Below, in pieces: positions 1 through 8,197 of a stretch of 17,904 nucleotides of DNA. Under the pieces are notes generated by a model. The model ran no database searches and was not told the origin of the DNA. It saw nothing but the letters and a program-made list of their open reading frames with translations. The stretch is taken from positions 1-17,904 of the forward strand of contig CALFEN010000273.1 in NCBI GenBank assembly GCA_937950065.1, in the 5' to 3' direction. Position 1 is the first letter of the stretch. The number at the start of each line of letters is the position of its first letter. Made by a program: the position numbers and the translations under genes. The DNA is from an uncultured bacterium. Its GTDB lineage: Bacteria; Patescibacteria; JAEDAM01; Absconditabacterales; Absconditicoccaceae.

Positions 1-190
1 TTTTTAAAACATTTTGAGAGCCAAAAATGGCATTAAAACATTTACAATTTTTTTATATTTATAAGTAATTATTTGTAAATGTAAAGTTATTCTTTTGTCT
101 CTTTGTTTATTTAAATATTTATTAACATAGTCCAAAAGCTCTTTTGAACTCTTATAAATAAGTATAATAATTTCAATAAAAAATACAACC
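1..190. other. AT-rich non-coding leader at the window start
   Basis: I see no credible gene here. Both strands are broken by TAA/TAG stops, and the longest minus-strand reading has no start codon. A small hairpin (GCCA, four A, TGGC) lies at 20-31. A TATAAT at 163-168 follows a TTGAAC at 144-149 with only 13 bp between them, so it is a weak second promoter candidate for the surface-protein gene. Confidence 0.5.
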
Positions 191-224
191 TAAAATTTGC
201 AAATTTTAATTTTTTGAGTATCAT
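191..224 (+). promoter_or_regulatory. Candidate promoter overlapped by an 18-bp palindrome, upstream of the surface-protein gene
   Basis: A perfect palindrome, TAAAATTTGCAAATTTTA, occupies 191-208. Its centre forms TTGCAA (197-202), which is followed after 16 bp by TATCAT (219-224). This is the same 16-bp spacing as most promoters proposed in this window. The palindrome over the -35 box looks like an operator, but in such AT-rich DNA chance is possible. Confidence 0.4.
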
Positions 225-273
225 TAAATCATAACCAAAAATAAAAATTTATTTATATAAACCAAAAAGAAAA

Positions 274-1332
274 ATGTTAAAAAAACTAATGGCTCTTATG
301 CTAGTAATGTTAATGGTGACATACAATACAACATTTGCAGCTAGCACAGACGAAACAACTACTGACTGATCAAGCAGTTGAGATGATCAAAATTTAGATG
401 CTGTATTACAAGACGCTCTACAAGACGATTCTACAAGTACAGGTTCAGAAGCTCCTAGCGACACATGAGACGCCGCTACTACTACTGACACTGCTACTAC
501 TGATACTACAACAGGCAATACTAATACTGCAGGATGGGGTTATCAAGATTCAGATCTTATAACTGCTACTGTTACATCTGATACTGTTGTATTGAGTTCT
601 CCTATATTAAAGGACAACAATGGAACAAACATCATTAGCTACAAAGTAAAATACTGAACAAAATCATTTGCTGAACCATTAGATACAAGTGCTGCAGGTA
701 CTAGTGACGTAAAAGAATATGTTGCAAACTTCCAATTAAGCGGTACAACTCTTGTTCCTACTGATTGAGCTACAGATTATTCAGGAACAGACACATCTAT
801 AAATATAACTATTAACGGATTGACTCCTTGAACAACTTACTATGCTGTAATCTATCCTCAAAATGGTGAAAGCGTAGAATGAACTCCTTCAAAAGAAGTT
901 ATGTTCCAAACATCTGCTGCACAACATGATGCTGCCGGAGCAAACGGTGCTGATATAAACGCTAAAGCTGATGTTGAAGGTACAAAAGTTACTGTTACAT
1001 GGACTCCTGTAGAATGAGCTGCAAAAGTTCAAATACAATATCCTTATGACCCTGAATGAAAAAATACTAAAAAATTAGCTGACGTTCCTGCAAGTGAAGG
1101 TAAATTCACATTTGATATGGGATCAGGTGCTAGTGATAGCATAGTAAAAGTATTTGCTATGAACTCTGTAGGTGAACAAGTTGGTAGAGATTATCAAATA
1201 TCTCTAAAACCTGGTCAAACTACTATCAAAGCTCCTAAAGTATGACCTGAATCAACATTATTAATGTGATTATTGGTACTAGCTATATTACTATATATCA
1301 CATATAGAGTTAGAAAAATCGAAAAAGCTTAA
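274..1332 (+). CDS. Secreted fibronectin-III-like surface protein with C-terminal membrane anchor
   Basis: This is a 352-residue protein with eleven in-frame UGA codons read as glycine; with the standard code it would stop after about 31 residues. Residues 1-23 form a signal peptide (MLKK, hydrophobic core, then TTFA|AS). A Thr/Asp/Ser-rich low-complexity linker runs from about 24 to 90. A fibronectin-III-like domain covers about 100-215, with the typical LTPGTTYYAVIYP strand near residue 183. A second beta-sandwich-like region covers about 228-312. The C-terminus has VGPES, then a hydrophobic segment (about 329-344), then a basic tail (YRVRKIEKA), resembling a sortase-type or related sorting signal. 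No Shine-Dalgarno sequence precedes the ATG; the leader is A-rich. The likely role is an abundant exported adhesin or S-layer-like protein. The exact function is unknown. Confidence 0.85.
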
Positions 1333-1344
1333 TTAAAAATATAT

Positions 1345-1382
1345 AAAACAAAAAACCGGTAAGCTTACCGGTTTTTTGTTTT
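1345..1382. terminator. Bidirectional intrinsic terminator, 38-bp perfect palindrome
   Basis: The core CCGGTAAGCTTACCGG (1356-1371) is flanked by six A on the left and six T on the right, and the symmetry continues to 1345 and 1382. It lies between two convergent genes, whose stop codons are at 1330-1332 (plus) and 1395-1397 (minus), so it can serve both. Confidence 0.9.
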
Positions 1383-1394
1383 TAAAAAATTTTT

Positions 1395-1853
1395 TTATTC
1401 ATCTGTAGATAGACTAATTTTCCTTTGAGATAGTAGACTATCAATTTTCCTTATCCAAAATTCCTGAACTTCTTTTTCTTTACTCAATTGAGCTAGAATA
1501 TTTGCTACATTTATTGCTCAAGCAAAATATGTAGCTTCGACATCAATTCATGAAATTTTTTTTTGATCTTTGATTATTGATCTATACTTTTCTTGTTCTT
1601 TGAAAAAAGTTATAATTAATCAAGCAATCTTTGTTCATTCTCACAAAGAAGTACGATAACTATCCGCTTGAAAAACTCTAGGAGTATGTTTTTCTGTCCA
1701 CAAAAGACTATCTATAATCTGTTGCTTCCAACGTAATATTTTTTTGTTACAATCTTCACAACGAGAATCTTGCAACTCTGTGTCAGCATCCAAATCTACA
1801 GTATATCATCAAATCAAGAACTCTTTTCAATCTGATCATATTAAATTTGCCAT
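1395..1853 (-). CDS. Hypothetical protein with a CxxC pair
   Basis: This 152-residue protein contains several in-frame UGA glycines, including a GG pair near residue 15. I do not recognise the family. It starts MANLIG, carries a CEDC pair near residues 34-37 that could bind a metal or form a disulfide, then a Lys/Glu-rich helical middle, and an acidic C-terminus ending STDE. There is no signal peptide and no obvious membrane segment, so it is probably cytoplasmic. A promoter-like TTGACT-N16-TATATT lies 40 bp upstream, so it is probably transcribed alone. Its 3' end shares the bidirectional terminator with the surface-protein gene. It is about the size of small nucleic-acid-associated or four-helix proteins, but no function can be assigned. 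Confidence 0.75.
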
Positions 1854-1957
1854 TTATATTGTGTTTAAATAATAAAATATACTTTAAAATTAAATATATT
1901 TATTTTTATACAAAAGTCAATTTAATATTTTTAAAATTTATTTTTACACAATATAAA
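1853..1957. repeat. 12-bp perfect inverted repeat flanking a promoter
   Basis: TTTATATTGTGT at 1853-1864 is matched exactly by its reverse complement ACACAATATAAA at 1946-1957. The arms bracket the candidate promoter at 1893-1920. The rest of 1854-2038 is AT-rich and shows no gene. Confidence 0.45.
1893..1920 (-). promoter_or_regulatory. Candidate promoter for the 152-residue hypothetical gene
   Basis: Read on the minus strand, TTGACT (1920-1915) is followed by 16 bp and TATATT (1898-1893). This gives a start near 1886 and a leader of about 33 nt with no Shine-Dalgarno sequence. Confidence 0.55.
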
Positions 1958-2020
1958 ATATATGAAAATAATATAAAACTTTATTTTTTTCTAAATCTCG
2001 TAATTCACGTTTTATATTTT

Positions 2021-2041
2021 TAAACAGGCTATGCCTGTTTA
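2021..2041 (+). terminator. Hairpin overlapping the valS stop codon, with its T-tract on the plus strand
   Basis: The stem TAAACAGGC / GCCTGTTTA has a 3-nt loop, and its right arm includes the complement of the valS TAA stop. The run that follows on the plus strand is ATTTTTGG. On the minus strand, the direction of valS, the stem is followed by AAAAATATAAAA, so it is a poor U-tract terminator for valS. Confidence 0.5.
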
Positions 2042-4456
2042 TTTTTGGATAGAAATAGTGAAATCCTTTCAAATCTCAAATTCTACAGATCAAGCTTTGC
2101 TGACTCACTTTATATTGTCTGCATATTTTTTCAAAACTTCTATATTTTCTTGAGTGTCAGATATTGTTATCTGGGCTACTTCTTCTCATAGTTTAATAGA
2201 ATTTTGGCTTTTGTACTGTCTCATAGCATCTACAAATACAAATAATTTTTCGGACTCTTTATTTAAATTCTCAAAATCTGAACAGTCTACAATATTCTTT
2301 GGATAACTTGTTTTGTGAATGCTTATAATTTTTTCCTGCTGGACAAAATAAGTCTGGTAAAGCTCTTCTGTGATATGCGGCAATATCGGAGCTATCAGTT
2401 TGATTATAGCAAAAAATGTATTATAAAGACTATATTGAGCAGAAGCTTTTTTTATTTCTCCGTCTTCATACTTTTGAGGATTGTAAATCTTATCTTTGAC
2501 TATTTCCAGATACTGATCGCAAAAATCTCTCCAGAAGAAACTTTCGAATTCTATCCTGGCTAGTCCAAATTCAAATCTTTCCAAAAAATCTGTCATTTTG
2601 TCTGCCACATATTGTGCCTTTTGCAAAATCCATTTATCTAGTGGCTGTATATTTTTTTCATCAAAGATTTTAGAAAAATCAAATCATTCTATATTTTTAA
2701 ACACAAAGTTTGCAGAGTTCCAAAGTTTTGTCAAAAGTTTTTGTCATTTTTTGATTTCTTCTTCATCAAGGATTACATTTTTACCAAGACTTCATCAGCA
2801 AGCCCAATATCTGAGTGAATCTGCACCATATGCAGCGATAAGCTGTTCCGGTCATTTACCAGCGTTATTTTTGGATTTTGAGATTTTCTCTCATTTTTTT
2901 GCTAATACATGTCATGAAATCATGATATTTTTGAATGGTATCATATTCCTATGATACATACTTTTTACTATTGTATAAAAAGCCCAAGTGCGGATAATAT
3001 CATGAGCCTGCGGTCTCAAATCCATAGGCAAAATTACTTCTTCCAAAGAATTCTCTTCTCCCCAGTTAGCGTTGACCAACGGTGTCAAAGAAGAAGTTGC
3101 CCAAGTATCCAATACATCACTGTCTGCAACAATATCATCACGAGTATGTCAAGCTGGTAGGTTTTGAGGCACATCACTCAAAGGATCTATAGGCAGCTGA
3201 CTTTCATCAGGTAAAATTATTTCTCATGTTTTTTTGGAGTACCATACAGGTATAGGTATACCAAAAAATCTCTGTCTGGAAATACACCAGTCCCATTTTA
3301 AGTTTTGAACTCGGTCTATATATCTTTTTTTCATATAGTCAGGGTGCCAGTTTATCTCATCTGCCATATCTAGAAGTTTTTGTTTTTTATCCATTATCTT
3401 GATAAACCACTGTCATACATTTATAATTTCCATAGGAGTGCCACATCTCTCGTGAGTTCCTACGTCATGTGTAATAGCTTTTTCTCATACCACTTTATTT
3501 TCCTGTTTTAATCTATTTATTATTATTTCTCTGGCTGCATGTAATTTTTGTCAGTCAATCTCTGCTATTCCTGTATCCTGAATAATTCAGTATTGATTTA
3601 TAATTATATTTTCAGGTAAATCATAGTTTTGTATCCAATACATATCTGTTTCATCTCAGTAGCTACAGCACATCACTACTCAAGTTCATTTATCTATTCA
3701 TACTTTTTCGTCAGCCAGAATTTTTACTTTTTTACCGAGAGGGGTAATTATTTCTTTTCATATAATACTAGTATATCTTGCATCTTCAGGGTTTACAAAT
3801 ACAGCTACGCACGCAGGCAGTAATTCTGGTCTCGTAGTGGCTACTATAATGTCTTCTCCTGTGGATAAGTTAAATTTTAGATCATAAAATACAGAATTAA
3901 ATTCTTTGTCTTCAACTTCGGCCTGGGCTACAGAAGTTCAACATTTGGTGCATCGCAAAGCCGGTGCCTGTTTTTTGTAAATAATTTCATCTTTGAGTAA
4001 TCTCAAGAATGATTTTTGAGAAATTCTTTGGACTCTATGAGATATTGTTGAATAATTCAAAGTCCAGTCTACACTTAATCACAAAGACTGCCATAATTTT
4101 TTGAATACTTCCCTATAGCGTGCAGTGGTATTTAAACATTCCTGCACAAACTCAAGTCTTCATACAACACTAGCTTTTTTGCCAGTTTCTTTTTCTACCA
4201 AAATTTCTGTAGGCAATCCATTGTCATCAAAACCAAATGGATAAAAGACATTGTAGCCTACCATTCTTTTGAATCTGGCAATCACTTCTGCCTGGGTATA
4301 AGAGAAAATATGTCATATATGTATTGCTCCGGAAACTGTAGGAGGCGGAGTATCTATAGAATAAACAGGTTTTGGACTATCTTTTTCAAATCAGTTTATA
4401 TTGTTTTCTTCCCAAAAATTTTGCCACTTTTTTTCTGAATCATTTATACTATACAT
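2039..4456 (-). CDS. valS: Valyl-tRNA synthetase
   Basis: A complete 805-residue class I synthetase charges tRNA-Val in the cytoplasm. The ATP-binding HIGH motif is HIGH at 46-49, preceded by [12 protein letters not shown]. The second signature is KISKS at 524-528 (KMSKS in most homologues). [11 protein letters not shown] near 391 and [10 protein letters not shown] near 449 are hallmark valine-enzyme motifs. The anticodon-binding helical domain follows ([20 protein letters not shown]). The length and the DTW motif fit the shorter archaeal-type ValS found in some bacteria. Many glycines are UGA. The only two in-frame CGA codons, at residues 168 and 382, lie where ValS normally has Trp (WC..C and W..xLxWDWC). 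The upstream promoter is at 4492-4519, and there is no Shine-Dalgarno sequence. A CTKC pair at 169-172 belongs to a possible zinc knuckle in the editing region. Confidence 0.97.
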
Positions 4457-4491
4457 ATTTTATTTTTTTAAATTTTAAAATAATACATTCT

Positions 4492-4519
4492 AATATATCA
4501 ATTTTTCCCAAAATATCAA
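4492..4519 (-). promoter_or_regulatory. Candidate valS promoter
   Basis: Minus strand: TTGATA (4519-4514), 16 bp, TATATT (4497-4492). Transcription would start near 4485, about 30 nt before the ATG at 4456. The rest of 4457-4639 is AT-rich and holds no gene. Confidence 0.5.
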
Positions 4520-4639
4520 CAATTTTTTGCCCTATATAATATTTTATTTACTGTAATAAAAAAAGTTATACAAAAAATACATAATAAAAAATTTGTAAAT
4601 ATTTTAAATTAAAGCTTATTTTATAAAAAACGAAATTAA

Positions 4640-5575
4640 TTATTTTAAATCCCAGTTTATTCAATCCAGAGTTCATTTTATCACTGCCTTAAAAAGAGCT
4701 ATTTTATTTTTACCGTGAATGAGAATAAGATAAAAAAACCAAAATGTATGAAGCCACAATGCAAAACAAAAGAACATTATTCTTTCTTTTGGGGTTCCAT
4801 TCTTTTTTACAAAGAAAATTCTATTTCTAGATTTTTGGTAAGCATCAGAAGGACTTCATATGAATGATTTCTCAAGTCTTGTCTTGGTTCTTTCCATATG
4901 ATTTATTCCAAGCTTGGACGAAACTATAATAGGAAATCCCGACAAATAACATCTATACGAAAAATCTAAATCTTCATATACAAATTGAAATCTTTCATCA
5001 AATTTTATTTTTTCAAAAATTTCTCTCTTGCCAAATAATGAATTGGCTCAAATCATCTTTACGACCGAGTAAGGAGCTTGTCATATAGTATTTAGCACAA
5101 CCTTGGAAAGGGCAAAATTAAATTCTTTTATTCATTCTGATTGAGAAACTCAACTTTTCCTATAAATAATCTTGGGAGAAAATATAAAATCTCTGTTTTG
5201 TTCATCGTATATTTCAGAATAAATCTGCAAAGTTCTCTCAAAAAAATCAGCGTCAAATTCGTTATCATCATCAAGAAAATAGAGAAATTCCTGTTTTGAT
5301 TTACTAACAAGATAATTCCTGAGCCATGATACTCCTCTACCATAAAAACAATCTGCATTGATATTTGTAAGTAAATTTACATTGTGTCTAATATCTTTAT
5401 TTTTTATATATTTAAACAAAAAATAATGTAAATTATCAAATTCATCTTTGGAAAGTTTTTTATCAACTGCCACAAACACTCTTTGAGGGGAAAGAGTTTG
5501 TTTGTCTATACTCAAAAATATATTTTTCAAATTTTCAAAATTTCCACGTGTAGGTATAAGTAAATCAAATTTCAT
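4640..5575 (-). CDS. Family 2 glycosyltransferase
   Basis: This 311-residue protein has a GT-A fold. The N-terminus MKFDLLIPTRGNFENLKN is the nucleotide-binding start typical of GT2 enzymes. FLDDDNEF at 100-107 carries the acidic DxD-type motif that binds the metal and sugar nucleotide. YEDLDFSYRC near 200 carries the ED pair expected for the catalytic base. Residues about 265-290 are hydrophobic (FFCFALWLHTFWFFYLILI) and probably associate with the membrane, as in rhamnosyl- and galactofuranosyl-type transferases. The likely role is adding a sugar to a lipid-linked surface polysaccharide or glycan; the donor cannot be told. UGA encodes glycine at several places, for example residue 142. It has its own promoter (5604-5631) and is not obviously in an operon with valS, from which 183 bp separate it. 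Confidence 0.88.
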
Positions 5576-5603
5576 CTAATATAATATTTTCTAAATTATT
5601 GTA

Positions 5604-5631
5604 TTTATAAAAAAATAATGATGATTTTCAA
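5604..5631 (-). promoter_or_regulatory. Candidate glycosyltransferase promoter
   Basis: Minus strand: TTGAAA (5631-5626), 16 bp, TATAAA (5609-5604). Transcription would start near 5597, about 22 nt before the ATG at 5575. Confidence 0.5.
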
Positions 5632-5674
5632 GTGATTTTTTTATATTTAACTATAAAATCTTTGTGATAGAAAT

Positions 5675-5704
5675 AAAAGACACTTTCTTGAGAAAGCGTC
5701 TTTT
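5675..5704 (-). terminator. Intrinsic terminator of the MacAB-like locus
   Basis: The stem AAAAGACACTTTC / GAAAGCGTCTTTT has a 4-nt loop. One position is an A-C mismatch on the plus strand but a G-U pair in minus-strand RNA. The hairpin comes directly after the permease stop codon, and the minus-strand tail is UUUUAUUUC. Confidence 0.8.
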
Positions 5705-5707
5705 TTG

Positions 5708-6904
5708 TTATTCATATCTAAGTGCATCTACAGGTTTTAGTTTGGACGCCTTGGAAGCAGGCAGGATACCAAATACTACTCATATTGTCACAGCAGAGCC
5801 AAATGCAATGGCTATAGAATTCGACGTTATACTTGTGGTCGTAAATTTACTCAAAAGAGCATTTATACCAAAACTTAATCATATTCAAAGAAGTCAGGCA
5901 AATACACTCAAAAAAATAGATTCTATCAAGAACTGTCGTAAAATATCATGCTGACATGCTCAAATAGCTTTACGAATACCAATTTCACGGGTTCTTTCTG
6001 TTACAGATACCAACATTATATTCATTACTCATATTCATCACACTATCAACGATATTGCCGCTATTCACGCCAGGAATGCAGTCATAGTCCCTGTAACCTC
6101 TTCTATGGAAGAAAGCATTTCCGACATAGAACTAACAGAAAAAGGAGCGCTATCCTCATCAGTAACGTCTAAATGTTTCATAAGTTCTTCTTCTATATAA
6201 GTTACCATACTACTTACTTCATCTGTATTTTTTACTTCAATAAGAACTGAAGAATAATAATGACTTCAGTTTATCTTCATGAGTACTGTAGAAGCCGGGA
6301 CGTAAAGAGCACTATTACTACTAGAGTTATCAGACAATACTCCGACTATAGTCAAAAATACTGTTTGAGCCTTAACATCTTTACCAATAGGATCTACTCC
6401 GCTTCAAAAAAGAGTTTCTGCCAAATCATGTCATATTACAGCAACCATACTCATGTTTTCTATATCAGAATTTGTCACAAATCTTCAAGATGAAATGGTC
6501 AAACTTTTTAATGTCTTATATCCCGGAGTAACTCAATTTATGGTAGCACTAGTATTATTATCCCCATAGATTATCTGTTTGTTTGCTGATGTAGTAGGAG
6601 ATACAGATTTTACACCGTCAAGACCAGACAAAAATTGAACAAGATCATCATCTATAATATCACTACTTTGACCTCATCACGAACTACGAACATTGGATGA
6701 TGACGATCCAGCCCTTACTGTGATAAGATTTGCTCACATACTTTCAAATTTTGTAACGATACTAGACTTGGCTCATTCTCATATAGCCAACATCACTATC
6801 ACCGATGAAACACCTATAATAATACCAAGCATACTAAGCAAGGCTCTAAGTTTATTATTTTTGATCGATTCTATCGCTCATAATAAATATTCTTTTCGTA
6901 GCAT
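5708..6904 (-). CDS. macB: MacB/FtsX-type ABC transporter permease
   Basis: This 398-residue inner-membrane protein has one N-terminal transmembrane helix (KLRALLSMLGIIIGVSSVIVML, about 19-40), a large extracytoplasmic domain (about 50-270), and three C-terminal helices (about 275-390). This is the MacB_PCD plus FtsX layout, and it ends in the classic KPVDALRYE. The conserved cytoplasmic loop TERTREIGIRKAIGA precedes the second helix. Like Gram-positive relatives it lacks a fused ATPase; the ATPase is encoded 5 bp upstream as a separate gene (stop at 6910, this ATG at 6904), which implies one transcript and tight coupling. CGA occurs at residues 3 and 323; both would be Trp under the proposed code. 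Its role is mechanotransmission from ATP hydrolysis to the fusion protein, driving export of a peptide, lipid or lipoprotein. The substrate is unknown. Confidence 0.93.
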
Positions 6905-6909
6905 ATTTT

Positions 6910-7578
6910 TTAATTAATTATTAAACCATCTTTTACAAAAACATGTTGTTTTGCATAACTATCTATTCATTTATCATGAGTAATGAGAATAATAGTTTTA
7001 CCCTCTTCATGAAAGCTGCATATAAGATCCATTACCTCCTTGGAAGTATTACTATCCAAAGCTCAAGTAGGTTCATCACCAAGTATAAATTTAGGCTCTG
7101 TTACTATTGCTCTAGCAATAGAAACTCTCTGCTGCTGACCTCATGAAAGCTCTGTAGGAAGATTATTTACTTTATTTTCTATACCGACTTTTTGCAAAGC
7201 CTTGATAGCTCTTTCTTTTCTTTCTTTAGCAGGAACTCATTGATACATCAAAGGAAGCATTACCTGTTTTAGCACGCTGAGCCTTGGTATCAAATTATAT
7301 GTCTGAAAAATAAATCAAATATTCTGCCTGCGAATCATGGACTGTTCATCATCTGTCAAAGATGAAACATCTTCTCCCCTAAAATGATATGTACCACTAG
7401 TAGGATTATCAAGCATTCAGATAATATTCATGAGTGTGGATTTACCTCCTCATGATGCTCCCATTATAGAAAGAAAATTACCTTCTTCTATATCTAGACT
7501 TATTCACTTAAGAACCGGAATTTCCTGATCTCAAGCTCGGTAAGATTTTCTAATATCTTTAAGTTCTATCAAACTCAT
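6910..7578 (-). CDS. ABC transporter ATPase, MacB/LolD type
   Basis: This 222-residue cytoplasmic ATPase powers the adjacent permease. The Walker A is GASGGGKST near 40 (usually GPSGSGKST). The Q-loop region is NIGFIFQTYNLIPRLS, the signature is LSGGQQQR, the Walker B is FILGDEPTGALD, and the H-loop is ILITHD. In this ATPase the Walker A, the LSGGQ motif and the GALD glycine each use UGA for a glycine, which is good evidence for the code. The N-terminus KSY.AGDQEIPVLKGIS is the usual MacB/LolD A-loop and YxxG start; the dot is a CGA codon at residue 14. It belongs with the permease 5 bp downstream and the fusion protein upstream. Two small hairpins in the 77-bp gap before it may reduce read-through from the lipoprotein gene. 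Confidence 0.95.
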
Positions 7579-7606
7579 CAAAAAAATTTTTTATCAAATA
7601 AATCTT

Positions 7607-7644
7607 CCCGCAAAATGCGGGTCCCGATTTTTTATTATCGGGAC
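7607..7644 (-). terminator. Two tandem hairpins between the lipoprotein and ATPase genes
   Basis: One stem is GTCCCGAT / ATCGGGAC (7621-7628 and 7637-7644). The next is CCCGCA / TGCGGG with an AAA loop (7607-7621). They share base 7621, so they compete. On the minus strand neither is followed at once by a clean U-run, so partial attenuation or an RNA-processing site inside the operon seems more likely than a full stop. Confidence 0.5.
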
Positions 7645-7655
7645 TTATTATTATT

Positions 7656-8165
7656 TTAATTACCTGATTCCTGTGAAGGAGGTGTTGATTGTGCATCACC
7701 TGATCACATAGGTCATCATTGCATATCTCCGCTTCATGGCATTCACTGTCTATCTCATGATCACATTCTACCTCTTCATCAAGGGAATTTGAGATCGTCA
7801 CCACTAAATAATTCTGGTTTTAGTGCCTTTAACTGAGTTTTTGCTTCGGTTTCTTTGGCAGTATCTCCATCTTTTTTTGCTTGCATGATTTCTTGCATCA
7901 AAGTTTTTTCTTCATCTGTAAGATTGAGACCGCTTCACATAGGTCATCATTGCATATCTCCACTTCATGGCATTCACTGTCTATCTCATGATCACATTCT
8001 GCCTCATGGTCATTGTCTATCTCATGATCACATCCCTCACTGTCAATTGTGTAATCATGTTTGATCATCTATAGTTAACTGACTATTATTTGTTGTACTT
8101 GTACCGCATCCAGCAAGTATAACACCAGATCACACTATAAGTGTTGCTAATATTGTTTTTTTCAT
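7656..8165 (-). CDS. Gly/Met-rich lipoprotein with duplicated repeat, part of the export locus
   Basis: This 169-residue protein has a lipoprotein signal (MKKTILATLI..., lipobox LAGC with Cys20), so it should be lipid-anchored outside the membrane. After a short Ser/Thr linker comes a Gly/Met/Pro/Asp segment (41-79). A helical stretch LTDEEKTLMQEIMQAKKDGD (82-101) resembles the LTxxQ region of Spy/CpxP-type periplasmic proteins. A near-exact repeat of the Gly/Met segment follows (133-156), then a short Ser/Pro tail. The repeat unit is RMGSGDRQGMPGSGD then MQGGPMGSG. Roughly half of all glycines are UGA. It lies 32 bp after the fusion-protein stop and 77 bp before the ATPase, on the same strand. 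An accessory or sensor role at the exporter, or metal binding through Met residues, is inference only. Confidence 0.85.
7705..8033. repeat. 65-bp direct repeat inside the lipoprotein gene, plus a shorter third copy
   Basis: 7705-7769 and 7936-8000 match at 64 of 65 positions (G7731 versus A7962), 231 bp apart. A third partial copy of 20 bp (TGTCTATCTCATGATCACAT) lies at 8014-8033. The identity includes silent positions, which points to recent duplication or gene conversion. Confidence 0.9.
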
Positions 8166-8197
8166 TTTATTATTTTTATTATGTAAAATAAACTATG

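Noticed and set aside
1..190. Possible gene fragment at the window start
   Set aside because: A minus-strand stretch is open for about 50 codons but has no start codon and no recognisable content.
2598..2954. Plus-strand frames inside valS
   Set aside because: They are shadows of the complete ValS reading frame, which carries all the expected motifs.
5708..6904. Apparent frameshifted or decayed permease when read with the standard code
   Set aside because: All interruptions are UGA and fall at glycine positions; the frame is intact to a TAA stop.
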